Source: Histomonas meleagridis
Lineage: Eukaryota; Parabasalia; Tritrichomonadida; Dientamoebidae
Length of the DNA stretch: 64,000 bases
Direction: 5' to 3'
Assembly: GCA_020186115.1 (NCBI GenBank)
Contig: WSYJ01000157.1
Location: 558,001-622,000 of the forward strand
A program made the translations under genes and the position numbers. The notes below the pieces were generated by a model. It saw only the letters and a program-made list of their open reading frames with translations. It did no database searches and had not been told where the DNA came from. Positions within the stretch are counted from its first letter, which is position 1, and every line of letters starts with the position of its first letter. Below, piece after piece: positions 47,880 to 57,109 of this stretch.

Positions 47880-48878
47880 ATGAAAACAATAATTGCTCAT
47901 AACTTCATCGTATATATCCCAAGTAGAATTGGCCACTATCAATTAGAAGCAAAAATTGGTGGTGGCTCTTTTTCAGTTGTTGTTTTAATGACTGATATTA
48001 AAACAAATGAAAAAGTTGCAGTTAAAGTCATATCAAAAGAATACTTGATAGAAAAAGGAACAGTAGAGAGATTTCAAAGGGAAGCTACTTTACTGTCAAA
48101 AATTAAAAGCCCATATATTGCTCGGATGAAAGATCTCCTTTTTGATGACAAATGCATATACATTGTGATGGAATATTGTCCTAATGGTGATTTATCACAA
48201 TTTATTCAGTCACAACATCAGTTAAATGAAGATGTAGCAAGTTCAATTTTTCTTCAAATTGCATCTGGTTTAAAATATCTTCATGACAACAACATTGCGC
48301 ACAGAGATCTAAAGCCCGCCAATATTTTACTTGATTCTAACTTTAATGTGAAAATCACAGATTTTGGACTTTCTCATGAAACAGAACAAAACACATTGCT
48401 CAACTCAATATGTGGCTCACCTGTATATTCAGCTCCTGAAGTTATAGCTGGTCATCCCTATGATGGCAAAAAAGCGGATATATGGTCTCTAGGTGTTATA
48501 TTATATATAATGGTCACAGGTAAAATTCCATGGGAAATATCGAATGAAAGTCAGCTATACTTCCAGATACGAACAGCGCGATTCCATATTCCGAGTGGAA
48601 TTTCATCCTCGCTTTGTCACCTCATCAATTCTTTGATGCAACCACAGCCTTCAATTCGACTCACAATTGAAGAAGTGCTTTACCACCCGTGGGTTACAAA
48701 GCAGCCGCAGCGAAAGAGAGCTAATTCTTTCCAAGCGTTAATGAAAGCAAATAGTAATCGAACGTATAGAATTCATCCACTTTTGCCATCGTCTAGAAAT
48801 CTTAAAGATAACCCATTACTTACAAGGAGATTATTACCTGGAACACAAAGGACATCAATTGTTTATGCCGGTAAATAA
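47880..48878 (+). CDS. CAMK/AMPK-type Ser/Thr protein kinase
   Basis: 332 aa. The kinase domain spans about 18-275: glycine loop IGGGSFSVVV, VAVKVISKE (Lys), REATLLSKI, HRDLKPAN, ITDFGLS (DFG intact), CGSPVYSAPEVI and WSLGVILYIMVTGKIPW. The end is 'HPWVTKQP'. This is the pattern of CAMK-like (SNF1/MARK/ULK-like) kinases. The C-terminal 55 residues are basic and Ser/Arg/Leu-rich with no domain. All catalytic residues are present, so it should be active. Substrates are unknown. The ATG at 47880 is the first in frame. Confidence 0.88.
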   Translation: MKTIIAHNFIVYIPSRIGHYQLEAKIGGGSFSVVVLMTDIKTNEKVAVKVISKEYLIEKGTVERFQREATLLSKIKSPYIARMKDLLFDDKCIYIVMEYCPNGDLSQFIQSQHQLNEDVASSIFLQIASGLKYLHDNNIAHRDLKPANILLDSNFNVKITDFGLSHETEQNTLLNSICGSPVYSAPEVIAGHPYDGKKADIWSLGVILYIMVTGKIPWEISNESQLYFQIRTARFHIPSGISSSLCHLINSLMQPQPSIRLTIEEVLYHPWVTKQPQRKRANSFQALMKANSNRTYRIHPLLPSSRNLKDNPLLTRRLLPGTQRTSIVYAGK

Positions 48879-49296
48879 AATTTGTTGCGATTAAAAATTT
48901 TTTTTTTCTAATTTCCGAAAATTAAATTGTTTTCATGTGAATTTAATTTTTTAATTATAATAAACATCGATTAACTTTATTAAATAGTTTTTGTTAAAAA
49001 AACTGTGCAAATTCATAAACCTAAAAATATGAATATGACAAATGTGTATATATGTATTATATCCTATTAATAAATAAGATTTAAAGCCTTTATAAAAAAA
49101 TAACTTTTTATCAAATTATCATGAAATTTGTCGAGATTAAAATTAATCACACAACCAAAAGAATAACTAATTAATAAAAAAGAAAAGAAGACTTCTTTAT
49201 ATAGTATTTCTAATTGATGAAATCATTTACATTTGACATTTTTTGCGATTTGTCATTAAATATAACTTCAATTGGTAAACTTTTGTTAATTGATTA
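48879..49296. other. Intergenic
   Basis: AT-rich with T and A runs. No gene supported. Confidence 0.4.
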
Positions 49297-49313
49297 AAAC
49301 CGTTTTCAAAACA
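49297..49313 (+). promoter_or_regulatory. AAACCGTTTTCAAAACA box deciding the epsin start
   Basis: AACCGTTTTCAAAACA runs into the ATG at 49314. The upstream open codons (49290-49313) are therefore likely promoter, not protein. Confidence 0.5.
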
Positions 49314-50666
49314 ATGAAATCGTGGATAAAAGAAAAGGCGCGTGCAGCCCAATATGCGATTACCCGAAAGACAGAAGCTGAGAAAGCTGTCTTAGAAGCA
49401 ACGAATGATGATCCTTGGGGTCCTTCTAACACCCAAATGCAAGAAATTTGTGCAATGTCTCGTAACTACCAAAACCTTGAAGAAATCAAGGCTATAATGA
49501 GAGAGCGTATGGGTGAAAACAATGAAGTTCGCCATATACAAAAGTCATTACTTTTACTTGAATATCTTATTCGTAATGGTGCTGAATCATGGCGTTCTGA
49601 TGCAAGAATGATGACATCTCAACTACAGTATCTTACATACTTCCACAAGCATGAGGTTGGCGAAGAAGCAGCTTTAGAAGCTGTCATTCGTAAAAAATCT
49701 CAAGATATTCTTTCCCTTATCAATGATGATGATGTTTATAAAATGGAAAGGGAACGCTCCATGAAGCTTCGTGGTTCTGTTTCCTCAGTTTCCAATAATG
49801 GCTATGGATACGGCGGCTATGATTATGGATCATCATATGGCAACTCTTCCTACGGCAATTCATCATATGGAAACAGTACTTCTTTTGTAGATGAAGACAT
49901 TCCACAGCGTCGTAATGAAGTGCCTAAATTACAAGATGACGAATATGAATACAGCGATGACTTTGCTGACCAACCACAACAACAGAACCAATACAGCAAC
50001 CAACAGCAGCAAAACCAAAACCAAAACCGATTTGATCCATTCAGCAACAATAATAATAATCAAAATCAATACAACAACCAAAATCAACAAAACCAAAACA
50101 CATTTGATCCATTTGGTAACCAAAGCCAACAAAATCAATACAATAGACAACAACAGCAACAAAATCAAAATCAAAATCGATTTGATCCCTTCAGCAATTC
50201 CAACAGCAACAATCAATTCAATAGACCACAACAACAAAATCAAAATCAAAATCGATTTGATCCATTTGGCAATCAACAGCAACAACAACAAAACAATTTC
50301 AATCAATTTAACAATCAGCAAAATCAATTCAATAGACCACAAAACACAAACAACAATGAGCTCCTCAGCATAAACCAGCCGCCACAACTGGACTCACTTC
50401 TCTTCGGCACGCCGCAGCAGCAACCGCAATCGCAACCGCAACAACAACAGCAGCAACAGAACAATTTCCTCGACTTGTCATTCACGCCACAACAACAGCC
50501 GCAGCAACAACAACAGCCACAACAGCAGCAAACGAAACCACAACAACAGCCGCAGCAACAACAGAAGAAGCCCGGACTGCTCGACGAGTTCGGGGATTTG
50601 GTGAATTTGGACTTGAAGGGAACACAGCAAAAACAATACGGAAGAGCGTACCAGCACCCGCAGTAA
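49314..50666 (+). CDS. Epsin-like ENTH-domain protein
   Basis: 450 aa. The ENTH domain (about 1-135) has KAVLEATNDDPWGPSNTQMQEICAMSRNYQNLEEIKAIMRERM, then 'VRHIQKSLLLLEYLIRNGAESW' and 'LTYFHKHEVGEEAALEAVIRKKSQDILSLI', the typical epsin helices. The remaining 300 residues are Gln/Asn-rich. They carry four DPF motifs (three RFDPF, one TFDPF) for AP-2 binding and end with LLDEFGDLVNLDL, which contains clathrin-box-like sequences. Epsins bend PI(4,5)P2 membranes and link cargo to clathrin. Gly/Tyr/Ser repeats (SSYGNSSYGNSSYGNS) lie at about 175-195. The opposite-strand frame at 49929-50387 is a shadow of the CAA repeats. Confidence 0.93.
   Translation: MKSWIKEKARAAQYAITRKTEAEKAVLEATNDDPWGPSNTQMQEICAMSRNYQNLEEIKAIMRERMGENNEVRHIQKSLLLLEYLIRNGAESWRSDARMMTSQLQYLTYFHKHEVGEEAALEAVIRKKSQDILSLINDDDVYKMERERSMKLRGSVSSVSNNGYGYGGYDYGSSYGNSSYGNSSYGNSTSFVDEDIPQRRNEVPKLQDDEYEYSDDFADQPQQQNQYSNQQQQNQNQNRFDPFSNNNNNQNQYNNQNQQNQNTFDPFGNQSQQNQYNRQQQQQNQNQNRFDPFSNSNSNNQFNRPQQQNQNQNRFDPFGNQQQQQQNNFNQFNNQQNQFNRPQNTNNNELLSINQPPQLDSLLFGTPQQQPQSQPQQQQQQQNNFLDLSFTPQQQPQQQQQPQQQQTKPQQQPQQQQKKPGLLDEFGDLVNLDLKGTQQKQYGRAYQHPQ
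49970..50580 (+). repeat. CAA/CAG/AAT-rich coding low complexity
   Basis: Irregular CAA, CAG and AAY codon runs encode poly-Gln/Asn in the epsin tail, with DPF motifs spaced through them. The third positions are mixed (CAA and CAG), so the tract is not a pure microsatellite. Confidence 0.85.
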
Positions 50667-50728
50667 AGTGGAAATTTATAACTTTTGAATTTTTTCGTTT
50701 TCGCTGTTTGTGAATCAGATGAACTTTA

Positions 50729-50864
50729 GCTGAAGCTTCAGCGTAAGTGCGAAGACTTATTAGGAAATAAAATACCGAATTTTAGTGCTGAAGCACAGAA
50801 CTTCACATTTAGGAAAAGCTGAAGAACTAAAATTCGGTATTTTCATTCCTAATAAGTCTTCGCA
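50729..50864. repeat. Long inverted repeat (hairpin) after epsin
   Basis: The arms at 50748-50785 and 50827-50864 are 38 nt each and inverse copies with two mismatches. They read inwards from TGCGAAGACTTATTAGG, and the loop is 41 nt. A 14-bp perfect palindrome GCTGAAGCTTCAGC (50729-50742) abuts the left arm, and the loop itself contains GCTGAAGCAC and AGCTGAAG copies. It begins about 80 bp after the epsin stop. It could be a MITE-like element, a 3' hairpin or a small-RNA precursor. Confidence 0.7.
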
Positions 50865-50899
50865 TATAATTAAACATTTTGAAAAAAAAAAAAAAATTA

Positions 50900-51573
50900 T
50901 TATATAGTAATAATAATTTCCATGTTTATGTGCAGACATATTTATTGTTAAAATGATTATTATATAAATTATCAATATAAAAAAGGAAAAGTTGAAGCCA
51001 AATTGGGATATCCATGTTACAAGATTTGAATATTTGAAATATTAACTATCATAACGCATGCTATGAAGCAGTGGATGCTGTAAAAAAATCAATAATCATA
51101 AAAAAATTAAAAATCAAATAATGAATTTATCTGGATGTTTTCTAAATACCGAAAGGGAGTGACTAGTCAGTTATATATCGATTACATATACCGAAGACCT
51201 TCTTGTTTATGCACCATTGCATAATCTTAATGAATTCTTTAATTAATATCTCAAAAAAGTCTTAACTCTTTTGCAAATTATTACATTCATCTTAATAAGT
51301 TTTGTTGAATATGTGCATGATATTAACTCATGTAAAATTAAACTTAAATTTAAATCAAGTTCTTTCACAAGCAAATCTTGAAATAAATTCAATAATCGGA
51401 AACAGTTTCCGAACCCAACTGTTTTCGCAGAAACGATCGTTTACTTCCGAATTTACATGAAAAAAAGAAAAAATATATCACTCAACATTTTTTACAATTC
51501 TTTGATATATTATTTAACACTTGTCGAAAGATAAAATTAATTTTGAAAAAAGTTTCTTATGATATCAAAAGAA
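50900..51573. other. Intergenic
   Basis: No gene seen. A 17-nt palindrome TCGGAAACAGTTTCCGA lies at 51397-51413, followed by CAACTGTTTTCGCAGAAACGATCG. The rest is AT-rich. Confidence 0.4.
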
Positions 51574-52539
51574 TCATTTGTTTTGTTGACGCCAAATCCG
51601 TATAAGTGTAACAGCGCCAATTAGCACTGTTGATATACATGCTGCAACAAGAACATTTTTAGCTGTGCCACTGAATTTGCTTTCTGGAAAATACTTTGGA
51701 TCAATTTCTCGAATTCTTTGTTCAATTTCTCTGGAACGATTTTTGTCTTTTTTGACGCCAATGCCTTTAAGATAATGTTTTGATAGAAGTTCCAGAGCTT
51801 CTAAGTTGCCTTCATTCGAAAGTGATTCAAGGAGCTTAACGGCTTCCTCAGGCTGTTGACCGTTTACATCCGCTATCGGCGACATCATCTTCGCAAGTTG
51901 AAGTTTCGCTATTTGTGAACTCCTTGAAATAGATCTTAGGACATTCATTGCTTCAGATCGTTGGCCTATGCTTAGGTGTGCATTTGCAAGTGTTAATGAA
52001 ATGTTTTCAGTTAGTTTTTCAGGAGATATTGATTCAAGAAATTGAATTGCTTTGACTGGATCTTTTTTAACTCCATATGGATTAGCATCGGATAGGAATA
52101 TATCAGAAACAAATATCTGAGCTGGAAAGTAATTTCGTTGAGCACTTTGGTAGATGTTTGAAAATGCTTCATTTTCATTTCCTAAAGCATCGTTATATAC
52201 GCCTAAAATAAACTGAGACTTGGGATCGATTCCTTGATCTGATGGGTTGATTATAAAAACAGGCCATATTTGAGAATCTGCTTTTTTTATATCAATTCTA
52301 AACATACCATCTGTAATGTAATGATTTTCCCTGATTATAGAACCAAACATTTTACCACAAATTAAAGGTTCAGATCCTTTAATTCCTGCAATTATAGTAC
52401 CATCATAAATGCTAAATTCAATCATTGATAAATCATAAGATCTTGGAACTTGAAATTTTAGTATTATATTAGATCTTGTTTGTTCAAAAGAATAACCATC
52501 TGGAATTCCTTCAGAAGATATTGTTCTTTCAATTTCCAT
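51574..52539 (-). CDS. Tail-anchored protein with CS (NudC/p23-like) domain and Sel1-type repeats
   Basis: 321 aa. Residues 15-95 form a CS-type beta-sandwich: YSFEQTRSNIILKFQVPRSYDLSMIEFSIYDGTIIAGIKG, then 'GKMFGSIIRENHYI' and 'FRIDIKKADSQIWPVFI', close to NudC. Residues 115-270 contain Sel1/TPR helices (FILGVYNDALGNENEAFSNIYQSAQ, NPYGVKKDPVKAIQFLES, NEGNLEALELLSKHYLKGIGVKKDKNRSREI). A single TM near 295-315 (VLVAACISTVLIGAVTLI) with a short basic end makes it tail-anchored. A co-chaperone on the ER or hydrogenosome surface is plausible inference. It is divergent from TAF1. Confidence 0.72.
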   Translation of the reverse strand: MEIERTISSEGIPDGYSFEQTRSNIILKFQVPRSYDLSMIEFSIYDGTIIAGIKGSEPLICGKMFGSIIRENHYITDGMFRIDIKKADSQIWPVFIINPSDQGIDPKSQFILGVYNDALGNENEAFSNIYQSAQRNYFPAQIFVSDIFLSDANPYGVKKDPVKAIQFLESISPEKLTENISLTLANAHLSIGQRSEAMNVLRSISRSSQIAKLQLAKMMSPIADVNGQQPEEAVKLLESLSNEGNLEALELLSKHYLKGIGVKKDKNRSREIEQRIREIDPKYFPESKFSGTAKNVLVAACISTVLIGAVTLIRIWRQQNK

Positions 52540-52601
52540 ATGATCATTACCGATCGATAACCGTTTTCAGTGGCTGAATTCCAAATCTTCAAAATCAAAA
52601 A
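52540..52601. promoter_or_regulatory. 62-bp bidirectional promoter, CS-Sel1 / TAF1
   Basis: It contains ATAACCGTTTTCAG (52558-52570), giving AACCGTTTTC on plus and AAACGGTTAT on minus, next to CGATCG. One box could serve both genes. Spacing is identical (62 bp) to the PRPF4/SAP18 pair. Confidence 0.5.
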
Positions 52602-55600
52602 ATGAAAAAACAATTTAGTTTGTATTCTGTAGTAACATCTGAAGAGCAAGATTCAACGACCGAAAACTTCCAATTTAAGGTTGATCAATGGAAAAAACAA
52701 AGTAGAAGAAGATATGGTGGTCGAAAAAATTCTTCAATCCAAACAAATATAGACCAACAGACTCTACCTGTTCCATATAAGCAAAAACTACAGAAAATTG
52801 AAGTTGAAGAAGAAGCACCAAATCCAATAAATGAAGAAAAAGCAATGAATAATTTTGATGATATTCATTTTCCTCGTTTTTCTGTTGTTAACCAAAGAAA
52901 CTTTACTACCATGCCAGTTAGAAACATACAAGTTCAACAACGAGCTGTTCAACAAAGAATTCAACATCCTCAACAAACTTATGATCCACGAATTCCACGA
53001 TCAATTACACCACAATATCCAATTCAAGCACAACAACATCAAAATGCTCCAGATGATTCAAATCATACTCTTCAGTATGAACAATTCTTTTTAATTCAAC
53101 GAAATCAAATTCAAGCTAACCAACAACAGCGCCATGAGAATGATGCCAGATATTTCAACCCACCACAACGTAATCCACAAATAGCGGCAAATTTAATGAG
53201 TCGATTTCCTATAAATTATTCCCAAAATATTCTTCAAGCAGGCATAGCTCGTAATCAAGTTACAGCTCAACACTTGATTACCCATCCAACACAACAGCCA
53301 ATTCGTCCAAATCAACCTTCACAACAAATTATTAAAACGTATCTAAATAGCTTTGTTTGGAAGGCCAAATGGGGTCTTATGCCTAGCTCTGATCATTGTC
53401 GCAATATTCCATTAATTTTAGACAAAAGTGATCGACGATTTAAATTCACAGAAGTTAATGAACAGAAAAATGGCCAAAAAAATAGTATATGTCAATGGGA
53501 TGACATGAATTTTGAAAATCCCAAATATTATTCAGATCTATATGTCGCAAAGGATGGAAGATTAGACTTAAATTTAAGGCATTCTGACCCAGCATTGAAT
53601 TTGACACTTATCGAACCGAATTTAACGGATTTCGAGAATTTCCATCATCCGAAATTCAATGCGAAGCCGATCATCAACCGCAAAGTGAATGTCACGTACA
53701 AAATGGAATATGATATTGGAGAAAATGGTGAAGCAGCATTATCACCATTCCTTAAGGACATTAAAAGTTTAAGTGGTCGTCGTGGTGGAATAATTATAGT
53801 TGAACACACATCTGAGTCACCAGCTTTTATTATGAATGTAGGTATGGCATCACGTTTAATTGTGTATTGGCATAAGAATACACCCTCAGATATGCCCAAA
53901 GTTATAGATGAGAATATGCATATTCTTGAGCCAGATCAAACCGCTCCATTTATAGCCCAGATACCAAAAAACCAACCAGTACCCTCCATTAATTGTTTGT
54001 TATATAGTGTCCCTATAGCACAACATGTTATTGAGCCGACTGATTTTTTATTGATTAAGTCAATTTCGAAAGCACAGTTTTATATTCGCCCATTTAACTC
54101 TATATATTGTGCAGGCTTCATTGAGCCGCGTCAAGTTGTGATGAGGCCTGCCACCAAAAAGACACAAGATTTCCATATGAATTTCATCAAAGCAATTTTA
54201 ATTAACATATTTCGTGGTACTGAGCAATATCCAGGTCGTCGTCGTATTCAAGTTTCACAGATCCAAAACGAGTTTTTCCCTGGTGTTAATGAGCCCAAGT
54301 TACGAACAGTATTACGCGAATTTGCGAAATTTTACCGCGAACAAAGTAATGGCTTTTGGGAACGGAAAGACATAAACTTAGATCAAAAGTTCCAAATGAT
54401 AGAAATCACTCCTGAAATGGTCTGTCAATATCAATCAATGTTAGTTGGGCAATGGAAACTTCGTAAGAATGGCGTCCATATCTTAACACGCTCTAAACGC
54501 GTCTTCCAACAAATCCAAAATTTACATGGCGAACTCACCAAGAAAGTTGCGGAAAAGATCGAATTAGAATTAATGAAGACTCCATGGTCACGTACTGATA
54601 ACTTTTCTAAAGCATTCCAAGGTCATGCAGTACAAATCGAACATACAGAAGATGGGCAACAAGTTGTCCGTAGTAAATCACGACGAGGCAAAAGTGGTCC
54701 ATCAATTGATGGAAAAGAAACCACTACAGTAAGCAAGAGACAATTAGCAGGAACAGAAGCAGATCTAAGGTCATTAACAAGTCGAGAGTTACGTGATAAG
54801 TTATCACATTTAGGAGTTAGCACAAGTATTATTGACTCTAAAACGCGATGGCAACAAGTAGCATTATTACGTCAATTAGCTAATCGTCAGAAACAAGATG
54901 GAAGTACTTCAGATATCACTAAGAATTATTCACGTGGCCCACGTAATGATTATGCAGCGTCATTAGATGCATATAAGAAACAATATCAAGCGACATTTGA
55001 TAATAATTTAGCATTCATAAGTAGTAATAATCCAATCTCTAAGGATGAATTCGATGATGGTAATATTTTGGATGACATTGCATTACAAATGGTACGTGAA
55101 GATGACCAAGATGAAGATGATGAAATTGATGAAAGTAGTTTACAAACTAATACTGAATCGAAGCCGAATAATTATAATAATGTTAACAAAGGTGATCCAC
55201 CACAATTAGTACCTTATGGCATATATACTTATCCGACAAAAATCGATTGGGCTAAATATGGATTTGTTAATTGTCCAATGCGAACTATAGCTAAATTAAT
55301 TACATTATCTTGGAGTAGAGAAGATGGTTTACAAGTTGATATCCATTGGAGAAGATCGCCACATCAAATCGAAAGTTTAATGAAAATGCCATCAAATGTA
55401 TATGCTGATCCAGGACAAAAAGCTCCAAGTACATCAGAAGATTTAGAAGAATATATATTAAAGTTACAACGGAAGTCATTAGTCGATAAATTAAGAAGAA
55501 CTAAACAAGCTTCAAGAGGGAGAGGACCTAAAACACCAGTACAATCATATCTAACTGTGAAACATCAATTACCAATAGTGAATGATACTGGTGGAAATAA

Positions 55601-56201
55601 TTTAACATTCCATTTAACTCCTGAAATAACAAAAACTGTTTTGGAAGCTTCTGAACGATTTTATTTATTCGAGATTAGATGTGGTAAAACACATTCGAAA
55701 AAGAAGAAGAGTATGAACGATAATAAGAATAATGGTGGAAATAGTGATAATGATTCCGATGATTTAATGGAAGTAACTTCGAAACCTTCGAAAAGAAGAA
55801 TTAGTCGACAAACACCTTTAGTTCTATTTAATGAAATGTTAAAGAAATTGTTAAATACATTGATACATAGACCTATGGATGAATATTGGGTGTTCTTGAA
55901 GCCGGTGCTAAAGAAAGATGTCCCAGACTATTATAACATCGTACATAACCCAATGTGCTTCGAAGACATCGAAAGAAAGGCAAATAACTTGGAATATAAC
56001 TCGCTGTCGAAGTTCTTCTCCGACGTGAAATTAATCGAACAAAACTGTATACTGTATAACACTGGAAGGAATCAGGACCTGGTGGTATTGGCAGAGAAAA
56101 TGATGAAGGACTTCCAGAAGGAATTGCAGCTCGTGAGAGAGGAGTTGGATCACGTGGAAAGTGAAATAGATCCGGTATTTAAAAATCAGAAACCTTTGTA
56201 A
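52602..56201 (+). CDS. TAF1: TFIID subunit TAF1
   Basis: 1199 aa. The first 240 residues are Gln/Asn/Pro-rich. The conserved TAF1 core (DUF3591) occupies about 245-690: NSFVWKAKWGLMPSSDHCRNIPLILDKSDRRF, 'HHPKFNAKPIINRKVNVTY', 'SLSGRRGGIIIVEHTSESPAFIMNVGMASRLIVYW', 'EPTDFLLIKSISKAQFYIRPFNSIYCAGFIEPRQVVM' and 'FHMNFIKAILINIFRGTEQYPGRRRIQVSQIQNEFFPG'. A single bromodomain (about 1075-1185: PMDEYWVFLKPVLKKDVPDYYNIVHNPMCFEDIERK...DVKLIEQNCILYN) ends the protein. TAF1 scaffolds TFIID and reads acetylated histones. Animals have two bromodomains; here there is one. This shows a recognisable TFIID in a lineage with an initiator-driven promoter. Confidence 0.93.
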   Translation: MKKQFSLYSVVTSEEQDSTTENFQFKVDQWKKQSRRRYGGRKNSSIQTNIDQQTLPVPYKQKLQKIEVEEEAPNPINEEKAMNNFDDIHFPRFSVVNQRNFTTMPVRNIQVQQRAVQQRIQHPQQTYDPRIPRSITPQYPIQAQQHQNAPDDSNHTLQYEQFFLIQRNQIQANQQQRHENDARYFNPPQRNPQIAANLMSRFPINYSQNILQAGIARNQVTAQHLITHPTQQPIRPNQPSQQIIKTYLNSFVWKAKWGLMPSSDHCRNIPLILDKSDRRFKFTEVNEQKNGQKNSICQWDDMNFENPKYYSDLYVAKDGRLDLNLRHSDPALNLTLIEPNLTDFENFHHPKFNAKPIINRKVNVTYKMEYDIGENGEAALSPFLKDIKSLSGRRGGIIIVEHTSESPAFIMNVGMASRLIVYWHKNTPSDMPKVIDENMHILEPDQTAPFIAQIPKNQPVPSINCLLYSVPIAQHVIEPTDFLLIKSISKAQFYIRPFNSIYCAGFIEPRQVVMRPATKKTQDFHMNFIKAILINIFRGTEQYPGRRRIQVSQIQNEFFPGVNEPKLRTVLREFAKFYREQSNGFWERKDINLDQKFQMIEITPEMVCQYQSMLVGQWKLRKNGVHILTRSKRVFQQIQNLHGELTKKVAEKIELELMKTPWSRTDNFSKAFQGHAVQIEHTEDGQQVVRSKSRRGKSGPSIDGKETTTVSKRQLAGTEADLRSLTSRELRDKLSHLGVSTSIIDSKTRWQQVALLRQLANRQKQDGSTSDITKNYSRGPRNDYAASLDAYKKQYQATFDNNLAFISSNNPISKDEFDDGNILDDIALQMVREDDQDEDDEIDESSLQTNTESKPNNYNNVNKGDPPQLVPYGIYTYPTKIDWAKYGFVNCPMRTIAKLITLSWSREDGLQVDIHWRRSPHQIESLMKMPSNVYADPGQKAPSTSEDLEEYILKLQRKSLVDKLRRTKQASRGRGPKTPVQSYLTVKHQLPIVNDTGGNNLTFHLTPEITKTVLEASERFYLFEIRCGKTHSKKKKSMNDNKNNGGNSDNDSDDLMEVTSKPSKRRISRQTPLVLFNEMLKKLLNTLIHRPMDEYWVFLKPVLKKDVPDYYNIVHNPMCFEDIERKANNLEYNSLSKFFSDVKLIEQNCILYNTGRNQDLVVLAEKMMKDFQKELQLVREELDHVESEIDPVFKNQKPL

Positions 56202-57109
56202 AATATGAATAAAGAAATGTCTGAAATCTGTTCATGAACAAATGTGATTATTCTCCGGGCGGCAGTGAAGTTGTTGATGCTATTGTAACGCCGCAGCAAA
56301 GAATTCTAATGATCGAAACATGCAATAGACTGTAGTGTGCTGAAGTTGTAGATACGGCAATATGCAAAGACTTATAACATATGAAGTCATTGATGATATG
56401 TAGTTAGAGTCAAGCAAAGTGAGCCTATAAGAGTTAGAGTGAGAAATGAAGAGTGAAGCTTTGGTAAATGTGAATGTGAATGCGTAAATGATAATACATG
56501 TTGACCATGGATAACATCATTCAATTATTGCTTATCAAATTTATCACCATTATTCACAATTGTTTTAGAATCAAATGTATTTGAGTTTATAATTGATTAT
56601 ATACTAGTAGTATAAACAGAAGTATATCAAAGGATGGTCGGAAAAATCAGGAGAAAACGAAAAGCTTTAATAAAAAGCTTATTTCTGCATTTTTCCCTAT
56701 TATCATTATATAAAATCGGTGCACATTATTATGAGATTAAGTAGAAAAAAATTTGAACGAGATACATAAATATTCACGAATAATTTTATGACTACAAATT
56801 AATGATTATATGAATTTACAAATCTTTTATTTTCATTTAGATAAAATAATATATCTTATTTAGCATATAAAAAATATAATTAACAGAATTCGGTGATGAT
56901 AACAATGTAACGTAAATATCAGAAAAATTATATGTGAACTTTATAACGCTTCACAAACGGCAATGGCCAATTATAATTCAAAATTTTCTATTGTCACTAT
57001 TGAATTTTGCGCTAATGAATGATTTTAGTTCACTTAATTGAATGATTATTCGTGTAAAATCATCGGAAGACGATATGTTAACAATTTTGAGAGGAATAAA
57101 ATAATCAAA
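56202..57109. other. Intergenic, first part less AT-rich
   Basis: 908 bp without a gene I can support. 56235-56480 is richer in G/C (CTCCGGGCGGCAGTGAAG, ACGCCGCAGC) than normal spacers here and could hold an unannotated RNA or a gene-end relic. The rest is AT-rich. Confidence 0.35.

Noticed and set aside
49929-50387. Leu/Val/Ile-rich minus-strand frame in epsin
   Set aside because: Reverse complement of CAA/AAT codon runs. It looks like a membrane protein only because of composition.
51397-51413. 17-nt palindrome TCGGAAACAGTTTCCGA as a regulatory site
   Set aside because: Single occurrence far from a start codon; kept only as a note.
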